A stretch of DNA of 6,558 nt, taken from Bacteroidota bacterium. Its GTDB lineage: Bacteria > Bacteroidota > Bacteroidia > Chitinophagales > Chitinophagaceae. A program made the translations under genes and the position numbers. The stretch covers positions 1 to 6,558 of the forward strand of contig CANETM010000091.1 in the NCBI GenBank assembly GCA_947441205.1, written 5' to 3'. The notes under the pieces are model-generated. The model saw only the letters and a program-made list of their open reading frames with translations, was not told where the DNA came from and did not search any database. Positions 1 through 6,272 of the stretch are shown piece by piece (position 1 is the stretch's first letter; each line of letters starts with the position of its first letter).

Positions 1-840
1 ATGCAAGAAGCAATTAACCTATTTATTGAGCAAGCGCTCAAGGAGGATATTGGCATTGGCGATATTACCACCTTGGCAACCGTGCCTCAAGATCAAAAAG
101 GGGAAGCGATTTGCTATGTGAAAGAGGATTGTATTATTGCTGGAATTGAACTTGCAAATGTGATTTGTTATAAAGTGGATGCTAGCCTTTTAGTAAATTT
201 TAGTGTATCGGATGGAGAACAAATAAAAGCTAATTCAGCAATTGGTAAAATTCAAGGATCCGTTCATTCCATTTTAAAATTGGAGCGCTTATTGCTTAAT
301 TGTTTGCAAAGGATGAGCGCCATTGCTACTAAGACTCATTTTTTTGTTAAACAAATTGCCCCATATGGTGTTAATTTATTGGATACCCGAAAAACTACCC
401 CCAATTTTAGAGTATGTGAAAAATGGGCTGTCAAAATTGGAGGTGGGGTAAATCATAGAATTGGTTTGTATGATCAAATTTTAATAAAAGACAATCATAT
501 TCAAGCTGCAGGAGGCATTCAAAATGCTATACAATCCTGTATTGAATATGTAAAGTCAAATACTTTAACAGTACCCATTATTGTGGAAGTTAAAAATTTG
601 TCTGAGTTTAATATTGCTAAGGAGTTTGAAATAATTGATAGAATATTAATTGACAACTTTAAGCCAAACGAAATTGTTGAATTACTTAAACATAATACTA
701 CTCATAAATTAATTGAAGCTTCAGGTGGCATTAACCAAGCTAATATCATGGAGTATGCTACAACCGGTATAAATTATGTTTCATTGGGAGATTTAACACA
801 TCATGTAAATGCTGTTGACATTTCCTTAAAAATTATATAA
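1..840 (+). CDS. nadC: Nicotinate-nucleotide pyrophosphorylase (quinolinate phosphoribosyltransferase)
   Basis: This cytosolic enzyme joins quinolinate to PRPP and decarboxylates it, giving nicotinate mononucleotide, CO2 and pyrophosphate; it is the third step of de novo NAD synthesis. The 279 residues match the usual family length. An N-terminal sandwich domain (about 1-110) ends in the ERLLLN...LQRMSAIAT signature (95-110). The barrel then carries DTRKTTPNFR (128-137), KIGGGVNHRIGL (145-156) and IKDNH (162-166), so the quinolinate/PRPP-binding R96, R130, K131, H152, R153 and K163 are all present. VEV (195-197), IDN (217-219), EASGGI (239-244) and a DISLKI end (273-278) complete the fold. 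The common MSGIAT is MSAIAT here. The ATG is the first base of the window, so an upstream start cannot be excluded, but the N-terminus reads as a normal family start. It is the first visible gene of the nadCAB run, with its stop one base before nadA. Confidence 0.97.
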   Translation: MQEAINLFIEQALKEDIGIGDITTLATVPQDQKGEAICYVKEDCIIAGIELANVICYKVDASLLVNFSVSDGEQIKANSAIGKIQGSVHSILKLERLLLNCLQRMSAIATKTHFFVKQIAPYGVNLLDTRKTTPNFRVCEKWAVKIGGGVNHRIGLYDQILIKDNHIQAAGGIQNAIQSCIEYVKSNTLTVPIIVEVKNLSEFNIAKEFEIIDRILIDNFKPNEIVELLKHNTTHKLIEASGGINQANIMEYATTGINYVSLGDLTHHVNAVDISLKII

Positions 841-841
841 A

Positions 842-1822
842 ATGTTATTTGAAAAAGAAATTGCTAAAGTGGGGTATTTAAGCAGATCGGTGCCTGAAGG
901 GATTGACCTTAAAGAGGCTATTTTGAAAATGAAGAAAGAAAAAAATGCTGTAATACTTGCACATTATTATGTGAGTGAGGATATTCAATCTATTGCTGAT
1001 TTTGTGGGGGATAGCTTGGCTTTGGCGCAAGCTTCAAAAAAAGCAGCGGCAGATATGATAGTTTTTTGTGGGGTACATTTTATGGCAGAAACGGCAAAAA
1101 TTTTAAATCCAAATGCAAAAGTGTTACTTCCAGATTTAAATGCAGGTTGTTCATTGGCTGACTCTGCTCCTGAAGCCGAATTTATAGCTTTTAAAAATCA
1201 ATATCCTGATGCGGTGGTGGTAAGCTATATTAATTGTAGTTCAGAAATTAAAGCGTTAAGTGATTATATATGTACTTCCTCAAATGCGGTTGATGTAGTG
1301 AATTCAATTCCAAAAGATAAAAGAATCATATTTGCTCCTGATAAAAACTTAGGAATGTATGTTCAAAAAGTAACTGGCAGGGAATTGATTTTATGGGAGG
1401 GAGCTTGTATTGTCCACGTAAATATTTCAATGGATAAATTAAATGTGTTAATGGAAGCACATGCTGATGCACAAGTTATTGCACATCCTGAATGCTTACC
1501 TGAAATTTTAGAAAAAGCAAGTTTTATTGGTTCTACAAAAGCATTATTGGAGTATGTTCAAACTTCTCCAGTAAATAAATTTATTGTGGCAACTGAAGCG
1601 GGTATATTATATAAAATGAAGCAAGCTGTTCCCAACAAAACCATTATACCCGCACCTGCATTGGAATCAAATTCCTGCGCTTGTGCAGAGTGTCCTTATA
1701 TGAAAATGAATACAATGGAAAAATTGTACAATACTTTATATTATGAATTACCTGAAATTTCAGTGAATGAAAAAACACAGGCTGGTGCATTAAAGGCTTT
1801 AAATAATATGCTTGCAATTTAA
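842..1822 (+). CDS. nadA: Quinolinate synthase (Fe-S, NadA)
   Basis: NadA condenses iminoaspartate (from NadB) with dihydroxyacetone phosphate to form quinolinate, using an oxygen-sensitive [4Fe-4S] cluster. The 326-residue protein shows the three-fold pseudo-repeat of the family. Conserved blocks are ILAHYY (38-43), DFVGDSLALA (53-62), VFCGVHFMAETAKI (74-87), GCSLAD (102-107), SYINCSSEIKA (128-138), FAPDKNLG (164-171), WEGACIVH (185-192) and CACAECPYMKMNT (279-291). By family position the cluster ligands should be C76, C189 and C284. C279 and C281 add to the cysteine-rich third block, as the CxxCxxC motif does in E. coli. H41 and the serines of the GDS and GCS segments fit the substrate-binding sites. 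The start ATG sits one base after the nadC stop, with no Shine-Dalgarno sequence, so translation is probably coupled. NadB follows after four bases. Confidence 0.97.
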   Translation: MLFEKEIAKVGYLSRSVPEGIDLKEAILKMKKEKNAVILAHYYVSEDIQSIADFVGDSLALAQASKKAAADMIVFCGVHFMAETAKILNPNAKVLLPDLNAGCSLADSAPEAEFIAFKNQYPDAVVVSYINCSSEIKALSDYICTSSNAVDVVNSIPKDKRIIFAPDKNLGMYVQKVTGRELILWEGACIVHVNISMDKLNVLMEAHADAQVIAHPECLPEILEKASFIGSTKALLEYVQTSPVNKFIVATEAGILYKMKQAVPNKTIIPAPALESNSCACAECPYMKMNTMEKLYNTLYYELPEISVNEKTQAGALKALNNMLAI

Positions 1823-1826
1823 TAGT

Positions 1827-3329
1827 ATGAGCAAATCATTTGACATTGTTATTGTAGGATCAGGTATTGCTGGCTTAAGTACTTTATTGTATTTATCAGA
1901 AACGGATGTATTTAAGCGTGGCAAATTATCGGTTTGTTTAATTGCAAAGGGATCGTTAAATGAAACCAATACAAATTGGGCACAGGGGGGAATTGCCGCG
2001 GTAAATGCAATAGGTGATAATTTCGACAAACATATTCAAGACACACTTAATGCAGGGGCATATAAAAATAATACTGCTATTGTTGAGAAAGTTGTAAAAG
2101 CTGCACCTGGGTTATTGAATGATTTAATTCAATGGGGTACCCACTTTGATAAAAATAATATCGGACAATATGATTTAGCCAAAGAGGGTGGGCATAGTGA
2201 TGCAAGGATATGGCATAAGGAAGATCAAACTGGAAAAGAAATTCAAGATGCCTTATTACAAAATATTTACTTGCTTCCTAATGTACACATATTTGAGCAT
2301 GCCTGTGTGATAAATGTCCATCAGCATCCGAATCAATTTTTTGGTACACAAGTATTTGAGAAAAACACAAAAACTATTTCTACCATATTTTCCAAAAAGC
2401 TAGTGCTGGCAACTGGCGGTGTTGGTATGTTATATGACAAAACAACGAATCAGCAAATTGCCACTGGCGATGGAATTTATTTAGCAAATCAATTGGGAGC
2501 CGTCATTGAAAATATGTCTTTTATTCAATTCCATCCAACAGGTTTATTCGAAAAAGGACAAATCTCATTTTTAATATCGGAGGCATTAAGAGGAGCTGGT
2601 GCTGTTTTGAGAAATGAACAAGGAGAGGCTTTCATGATTAAATATGATGAAAGAAAAGAATTAGCGCCAAGAGATATTGTTTCAAGGGCGATTACCTCTG
2701 AAATTGCATTGCAAAGTAAACCTTATGTTTATTTGGATGCAACACAAATAGAAACGAATATACTAGATACTCATTTTCCTTCCATTAAAATAGCTTGCCA
2801 GCATCGTGTTGGTTTGGATATCGGAAAAGATTTTATTCCAATAGTGCCTGTTCAACACTATTCATGTGGTGGCGTAAAAGTGGATGAACATGGTGAAACA
2901 ACTATTGCTGGCCTATTTGCTATTGGTGAAATAGCTTCCACCGGTTTACATGGAGCTAATCGGCTGGCTTCCAACTCACTTTTAGAAGCTATTGCTTTTG
3001 CAAAATTTTCGATACCCAAATTATTAAATCAATTTGACTCATATACTTTGCAAGCAACAAAGGCTGAAATCCCTTTATTCAAAATAGTGGACAGAAATAA
3101 AATTCAACATTTGATGCAAGAATATGCTGGCATTGTAAAGTCGAATAAAGGTTTGGAGGATGCATTAAAACAACTTAATGAAATAAAGTCCAACTCGGAA
3201 ATCGAATATGTTTTTAACTTAGTTGATTTTGAAAATACTTGCCTTTTAGAAGTTGCTATTTTGTTAATCAAAGATGCTCTTTCACAAACCGCTAATAAAG
3301 GAGTATTTTATAATGTTGACTTAGTATAA
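1827..3329 (+). CDS. nadB: L-aspartate oxidase (FAD-dependent NadB)
   Basis: NadB oxidises L-aspartate to iminoaspartate with FAD and passes this unstable product to NadA. I place the start at ATG 1827 (500 residues), four bases after the nadA stop; an in-frame TTG at 1812 would only add five residues and overlap nadA. The protein begins with a Rossmann FAD motif, IVIVGSGIAGLS (7-18), then NTNWAQGGIAA (48-58) and AKEGGHS (118-124). Expected active-site residues are present: E120, H236 (FIQFHPTG), R282 (PRDIVSRA), H344 (HYSCGGV) and R379 (GLHGANRLASNSLLE). These last two motifs also occur in fumarate reductase/succinate dehydrogenase flavoproteins, but the nadA linkage and the length support NadB. 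It is about 40 residues shorter than E. coli NadB, and the C-terminal RKESRGLH-type signature reads QTANKGVFYN (487-496). The last nine bases overlap the convergent ribD end. Confidence 0.95.
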   Translation: MSKSFDIVIVGSGIAGLSTLLYLSETDVFKRGKLSVCLIAKGSLNETNTNWAQGGIAAVNAIGDNFDKHIQDTLNAGAYKNNTAIVEKVVKAAPGLLNDLIQWGTHFDKNNIGQYDLAKEGGHSDARIWHKEDQTGKEIQDALLQNIYLLPNVHIFEHACVINVHQHPNQFFGTQVFEKNTKTISTIFSKKLVLATGGVGMLYDKTTNQQIATGDGIYLANQLGAVIENMSFIQFHPTGLFEKGQISFLISEALRGAGAVLRNEQGEAFMIKYDERKELAPRDIVSRAITSEIALQSKPYVYLDATQIETNILDTHFPSIKIACQHRVGLDIGKDFIPIVPVQHYSCGGVKVDEHGETTIAGLFAIGEIASTGLHGANRLASNSLLEAIAFAKFSIPKLLNQFDSYTLQATKAEIPLFKIVDRNKIQHLMQEYAGIVKSNKGLEDALKQLNEIKSNSEIEYVFNLVDFENTCLLEVAILLIKDALSQTANKGVFYNVDLV

Positions 3330-4424
3330 TAATTTATACTTAATCATAAGGTCGTCATTCATCTGCCTACTTTCAATTAACTTAAGCTGAAGCTTATTTT
3401 CAATGCTTTGAAATGTTGAATCATTTAATACATTAATTGCTTCATTGTCTAAAAGTAAACTTGGGCAAACAAACAGCACCATCTCATCAATTAATTGTTG
3501 TTTTATTAAGGAGGCGTTTAACTTGCCACCTGCCTCGACTAAAATTTCACAAATATTTTTTCTTAAAAATATTTCGTTTAGTCCCCCGAAATTTATAGTC
3601 CCCTCTGAAAAATTTGCTTTTATAATTTCAATGTGTTGAGGTAAAGTGTCTGCATATTTTTGATCGGTCAATAAATATATTTTGGTAAATTTTCTGTCAT
3701 AAAAAATACCTAGCCCTTCGTTTTCAGATGATAAAATCGATAATGTCCTGTCAACTATAATTAGGTTTAACTCTGTAGGTTCAGCATCAGCTAACCTAAT
3801 ATTCATAGTGGCGTTATCTTTAATAATAGTATTAGCAGTTGTTAAAATAGCATCTGTGTTCGACCTCAATACTTGATGAACATAATTTCTACTTTCCTCA
3901 TTGGAAATCCATTTACTATTTCCTAATCTGTCTGCGATTTTACCATTAATAGTTGATGCGGACTTTAACACGTATTTTGGCCTCTTGTTTATTTGATTAA
4001 TATTAAAAGTGCTATTTAATTCTACAATTTCAGGTAATACACAAATTTCTACATCAACCCCGGCGTCGGTCAAAATATTAACACCTGATACCAAAGGGTT
4101 CGGATCCATTGAGCCAATCACGACCTTTTGAATTTTATGTTCAATGATCAAGTTTGTACAAGGAGGCGTTTTTCCGGTATGCGAACAGGGTTCCAGCGTT
4201 ACATATAAAGTGCAAGATGATAAATCCATGTTTTTTAAAAGTGCTTGATTTATCGCGATGACCTCAGCATGGGCTTCACCAGCCTTTTGATGATAGCCTT
4301 CCCCAATAATTTGCCCATTATGGTCTACTACTATTGCTCCAACAAAAGGGTTGGGCCTTATATTCGAAGAATTTGCTTTTTTCGCTAATAAATAAGCGGT
4401 ATGTAAGTAGTTAGCGCTAGTCAT
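3321..4424 (-). CDS. ribD: Bifunctional riboflavin biosynthesis deaminase/reductase RibD
   Basis: RibD deaminates 2,5-diamino-6-ribosylamino-pyrimidinone 5'-phosphate, then reduces the ribosyl side chain to ribityl with a nicotinamide cofactor (typically NADPH). The 367 residues are a full family length. The N-terminal deaminase (about 1-145) has RPNPFVGA (23-30), the zinc/catalytic HAEV (H52, E54) and PCSHTGKTPPC (C80, C89). The C-terminal reductase (about 149-367) has KSASTINGKIA (154-164), SKWISNEESR (170-179), DAILTTANT (191-199) and LVEAGGKL (295-302). The usual D[DN]PxLTxR loop reads DNATMNIR (203-210), a departure from consensus in the cofactor/substrate-binding region; the deaminase half is conventional. 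The start ATG has no Shine-Dalgarno sequence. Read on the minus strand, it diverges from ribE across 42 bases and converges on nadB, so it is transcribed apart from the other rib genes. Confidence 0.95.
   Translation of the reverse strand: MTSANYLHTAYLLAKKANSSNIRPNPFVGAIVVDHNGQIIGEGYHQKAGEAHAEVIAINQALLKNMDLSSCTLYVTLEPCSHTGKTPPCTNLIIEHKIQKVVIGSMDPNPLVSGVNILTDAGVDVEICVLPEIVELNSTFNINQINKRPKYVLKSASTINGKIADRLGNSKWISNEESRNYVHQVLRSNTDAILTTANTIIKDNATMNIRLADAEPTELNLIIVDRTLSILSSENEGLGIFYDRKFTKIYLLTDQKYADTLPQHIEIIKANFSEGTINFGGLNEIFLRKNICEILVEAGGKLNASLIKQQLIDEMVLFVCPSLLLDNEAINVLNDSTFQSIENKLQLKLIESRQMNDDLMIKYKLLY
3323..3340. terminator. Inverted repeat over the convergent nadB/ribD stop codons
   Basis: Perfect 7-base arms AGTATAA (3323-3329) and TTATACT (3334-3340) flank a TAAT loop. 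The left arm contains the nadB TAA stop, and its first base is the last base of the ribD stop on the other strand. The position suits a bidirectional terminator, but the stem has a single G-C pair and no clear U-tract follows on either strand, so it would be weak and may be chance. Confidence 0.3.
3551..3574. repeat. AT-only 10-bp inverted repeat inside ribD
   Basis: Perfect arms AAATATTTTT (3551-3560) and AAAAATATTT (3565-3574) flank a TCTT loop. The element lies in codons 284-292 of ribD, in the reductase half. All ten pairs are A-T, so the hairpin is weak, and the neighbouring bases do not extend it. It may be a by-product of AT-rich coding sequence. Confidence 0.5.
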
Positions 4425-4430
4425 TTAGAT

Positions 4431-4438
4431 TATCTTTG
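4431..4438 (+). promoter_or_regulatory. Candidate Bacteroidota-type -7 box for ribE-ribBA-ribH
   Basis: TATCTTTG matches the Bacteroidota -7 consensus TAnnTTTG exactly and lies 28 bases before the ribE ATG, which would leave a leader of roughly 20 bases. I see no good TTG at the expected -33 position, which would fall in the first codons of ribD. It is the only matching box on this strand in the ribD-ribE gap. Confidence 0.5.
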
Positions 4439-4443
4439 CATCT

Positions 4444-4451
4444 CAAAATTA
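4444..4451 (-). promoter_or_regulatory. Candidate Bacteroidota-type -7 box for ribD
   Basis: Read on the minus strand this is TAATTTTG, another exact TAnnTTTG match, ending 19 bases before the ribD ATG. Its -33 region would fall in the first codons of ribE, where no clear TTG is seen. It faces the ribE box at 4431-4438 across only five bases. Confidence 0.45.
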
Positions 4452-4466
4452 CCTAGAAATAAGCAT

Positions 4467-5069
4467 ATGTTTACAGGAATTGTAACGGATGGATTAATTG
4501 TATCTATTTTACCTGACGAGCAGGGATGGGAGCTAGTATTAGCTGCCCCAAAGTTTGCGCATATTGTGAAAATAGGAGACAGTGTGGCAATCGACGGAGC
4601 TTGTTTATCTGTGATCAAAATAAACGGGGATCATTTATCATTTTATGTCTCTACCGAAAGTATTGACAAAACAATTATCAAGTATTATAAAGAAGGTGCA
4701 AAAGTGAATATTGAACTACCTATGCAACCTAATGGATATTTAGGAGGTCATTATGTATTGGGTCATGTTGATACAACTGCGAACATTGTAAATGTAATAC
4801 CTGGTGAGAAAGCATGGTTTTTTACTATTGCTATTCCAAATGATTTTATAAAGTATGTTGTTTACAAAGGTTCAGTTGCAATTAATGGGATAAGTTTAAC
4901 CATTAATAAAGTAATTGAAAATAATATTGAATTGTGTATCATACCGGTTACGATTGAAAAAACAAATATGTCCTTATTGAAAGTGAATGATTTGGTTAAT
5001 ATTGAATTTGATATTTTGGCAAAGTACACCGAACAATTATTAAATAAAAGAGAGGTAAAAGATGTTTAA
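4467..5069 (+). CDS. ribE: Riboflavin synthase, alpha-type
   Basis: This enzyme dismutates two molecules of 6,7-dimethyl-8-ribityllumazine into riboflavin and the pyrimidinedione that RibH re-uses (named ribC in E. coli; ribE here follows Bacillus-style naming). The 200 residues form the expected two tandem lumazine-binding barrels. Barrel 1 has MFTGIV (1-6), GDSVAIDGACLSV (37-49) and TESIDKT (63-69), ending near GGHYVLGHVD (93-102). Barrel 2 has KGSVAINGISLT (134-145), IPVTIEKTN (159-167) and VNIEFDILAKY (177-187). The N-terminal MFTG and the GHVD histidine are intact. Several spots are looser than consensus: ACLSV for the usual VCLTV, IELPMQ (82-87) where LERAM-like sequence is common, and PVT for PHT. 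There is no Shine-Dalgarno sequence; the leader is A-rich. It opens the ribE-ribBA-ribH run and overlaps ribBA by eight bases. Confidence 0.95.
   Translation: MFTGIVTDGLIVSILPDEQGWELVLAAPKFAHIVKIGDSVAIDGACLSVIKINGDHLSFYVSTESIDKTIIKYYKEGAKVNIELPMQPNGYLGGHYVLGHVDTTANIVNVIPGEKAWFFTIAIPNDFIKYVVYKGSVAINGISLTINKVIENNIELCIIPVTIEKTNMSLLKVNDLVNIEFDILAKYTEQLLNKREVKDV
5050..5056 (+). promoter_or_regulatory. Shine-Dalgarno-like site for ribBA
   Basis: GAGAGGT lies five bases before the ribBA ATG, inside the last codons of ribE. Its GAGGT matches the anti-Shine-Dalgarno core. None of the other starts visible here (nadA, nadB, ribD, ribE, ribH) has such a site. It supports ATG 5062 and the eight-base overlap with ribE. 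Confidence 0.5.
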
Positions 5070-6261
5070 TACTATTGAAGACGCATTATTGGCTTTTAAA
5101 AATGGTGATCCCATTTTGGTAGTGGATGATGAGTCCAGAGAAAATGAGGGTGATATTATTTTTCCTGCAGCTACTGCTACGCAAGAAAAGTTAAATCTAT
5201 GTGCTGCTGAAGCAAAAGGATTGGTTTGTATTGCGATGGATACTAAAATTGCTAAAAGATTAAATCTTTCTCCAGTAGCATCTAATCATTTAGATCCATT
5301 TCATACTGCCTTTTATGATTCCATTGATGCTAGTCCTGCATTGGGTATTACGACAGGTATTTCAGCTAAAGAAAGAGCAATTACAGCCTTACATATTGCT
5401 AATCCAAATAGTAAACCAACTGATTTTATTAAACCAGGGCACTTATTTCCGGTGGTTGCAAAAACAAATGGGGTATTGGTTAGACAAGGTCATACGGAAG
5501 CGGCTGTTGATTTATGTAAGTTAACTGGACAGGAGCCTGCTGCTATTATATGCGAGGTAATGGATGAGGAAGGGAACATGATGCGCCGCGATGGTCTTTT
5601 TGAATTTGCAAAAAAACTTAAACTCAAGACCATTACCATTCAGCAGATAATTGATTACCGAAATAAAAATGAAAATCATTTGCTTTTTGTTTCAAAGTCC
5701 CAATTGCCAACAAATTTTGGAAATTTTGACATTGAAGTTTTTGAAAATATTTTAACGAAGGAGGAGCATGTTTTAATTTCAATGAAAAATTCACAAAATA
5801 AACCCATTATTAGAATTCATAGTGAATGTTTAACAGGAGATATTTTTGGAAGTTTAAGATGCGATTGTCAACAGCAATTACACAGTGCTTTATCACTGAT
5901 TGCAGAAAATGGTCATGGCTACATCGTTTATTTAAAAGGGCAAGAAGGAAGAGGGATTGGTATTGGAAATAAGATTGCTGCTTATGCATTACAGGAACAA
6001 GGCTTAAATACATATGAAGCCAATGAAAAACTAGGACTCCCAGTTGACAGCAGAAATTATATTGATGCTATTTGGATGTTGAAGGCAATGCATATTGACA
6101 ACTTTTATTTACTAAGCAATAACCCTGACAAAAAAAATGCGTTACAAAATGCAGGTTTTACTTTTGATATTTTGCAAGTTGGCGTAACACCAACAAGTCA
6201 TAATCAACAATATTTATCCGATAAAATTGAATTAGGAAAACATACCATTAAGTTTAATTAA
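5062..6261 (+). CDS. ribBA: Bifunctional 3,4-dihydroxy-2-butanone 4-phosphate synthase / GTP cyclohydrolase II
   Basis: RibBA makes both precursors of the pathway: its N-terminal half turns ribulose 5-phosphate into DHBP plus formate, and its C-terminal half opens GTP to the diaminopyrimidinone that RibD uses. The RibB half (about 1-200) has DDESRENEGD (22-31), TTGISAKERA (97-106), DFIKPGHLFP (121-130), RQGHTEAAVDL (141-151) and CEV (164-166), with H144 and E165 as likely catalytic residues. The RibA half (about 210-399) has SQLPTNFG (213-220), RIHSECLTGDIFGSLRCDC (251-269) with zinc ligands C256, C267 and C269, YLKGQEGRGIGIGNK (290-304), ANEKLGLPVDSR (320-331; D329 and R331 fit the catalytic pair) and NNPDKK (353-358). 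Both halves look active. Small departures are CDCQQQL for CDCGxQL and RNYIDAIWML for RDYGxGAQIL. It overlaps ribE by eight bases. Confidence 0.96.
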   Translation: MFNTIEDALLAFKNGDPILVVDDESRENEGDIIFPAATATQEKLNLCAAEAKGLVCIAMDTKIAKRLNLSPVASNHLDPFHTAFYDSIDASPALGITTGISAKERAITALHIANPNSKPTDFIKPGHLFPVVAKTNGVLVRQGHTEAAVDLCKLTGQEPAAIICEVMDEEGNMMRRDGLFEFAKKLKLKTITIQQIIDYRNKNENHLLFVSKSQLPTNFGNFDIEVFENILTKEEHVLISMKNSQNKPIIRIHSECLTGDIFGSLRCDCQQQLHSALSLIAENGHGYIVYLKGQEGRGIGIGNKIAAYALQEQGLNTYEANEKLGLPVDSRNYIDAIWMLKAMHIDNFYLLSNNPDKKNALQNAGFTFDILQVGVTPTSHNQQYLSDKIELGKHTIKFN

Positions 6262-6272
6262 AAATAGTTTCA

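Noticed and set aside
1812..1826. Alternative TTG start for nadB, five codons upstream and overlapping nadA
   Set aside because: ATG 1827 directly precedes the FAD-binding strand at the usual family distance and leaves a four-base gap like the other tight junctions in this operon.
1799..2029. Minus-strand open frame of 76 codons over the nadA/nadB junction
   Set aside because: It lies opposite well-supported coding sequence and shows no recognisable domain.
3445..3639. Plus-strand open frame of 64 codons opposite ribD
   Set aside because: It is antisense to the conserved RibD reductase domain and has no family features of its own.
3827..3854. Possible loss of the RibD nucleotide-binding glycine (DAILTTANT, where many RibD proteins have a glycine-containing segment)
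   Set aside because: E. coli RibD, as I recall it, has a similar serine/threonine-rich sequence here and an EAG in place of EGG, so this is normal family variation.
4425..4466. FMN riboswitch before the rib genes
   Set aside because: The gap is only 42 bases, too short for an RFN element, and the other rib junctions are 11 bases or overlaps. Nothing resembling its conserved helices is present.
4430..4618. Minus-strand open frame of 62 codons opposite the start of ribE
   Set aside because: It is the antisense shadow of conserved riboflavin synthase motifs and would overlap the ribD promoter region.
5315..5524. Plus-strand open frame of 69 codons inside ribBA
   Set aside because: It is an out-of-frame shadow of the strongly conserved RibB domain, with leucine/glutamine-rich low-complexity sequence.
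5810..6013. Minus-strand open frame of 67 codons opposite the RibA domain
   Set aside because: It is antisense to the zinc-binding and catalytic region of GTP cyclohydrolase II and shows no domain.
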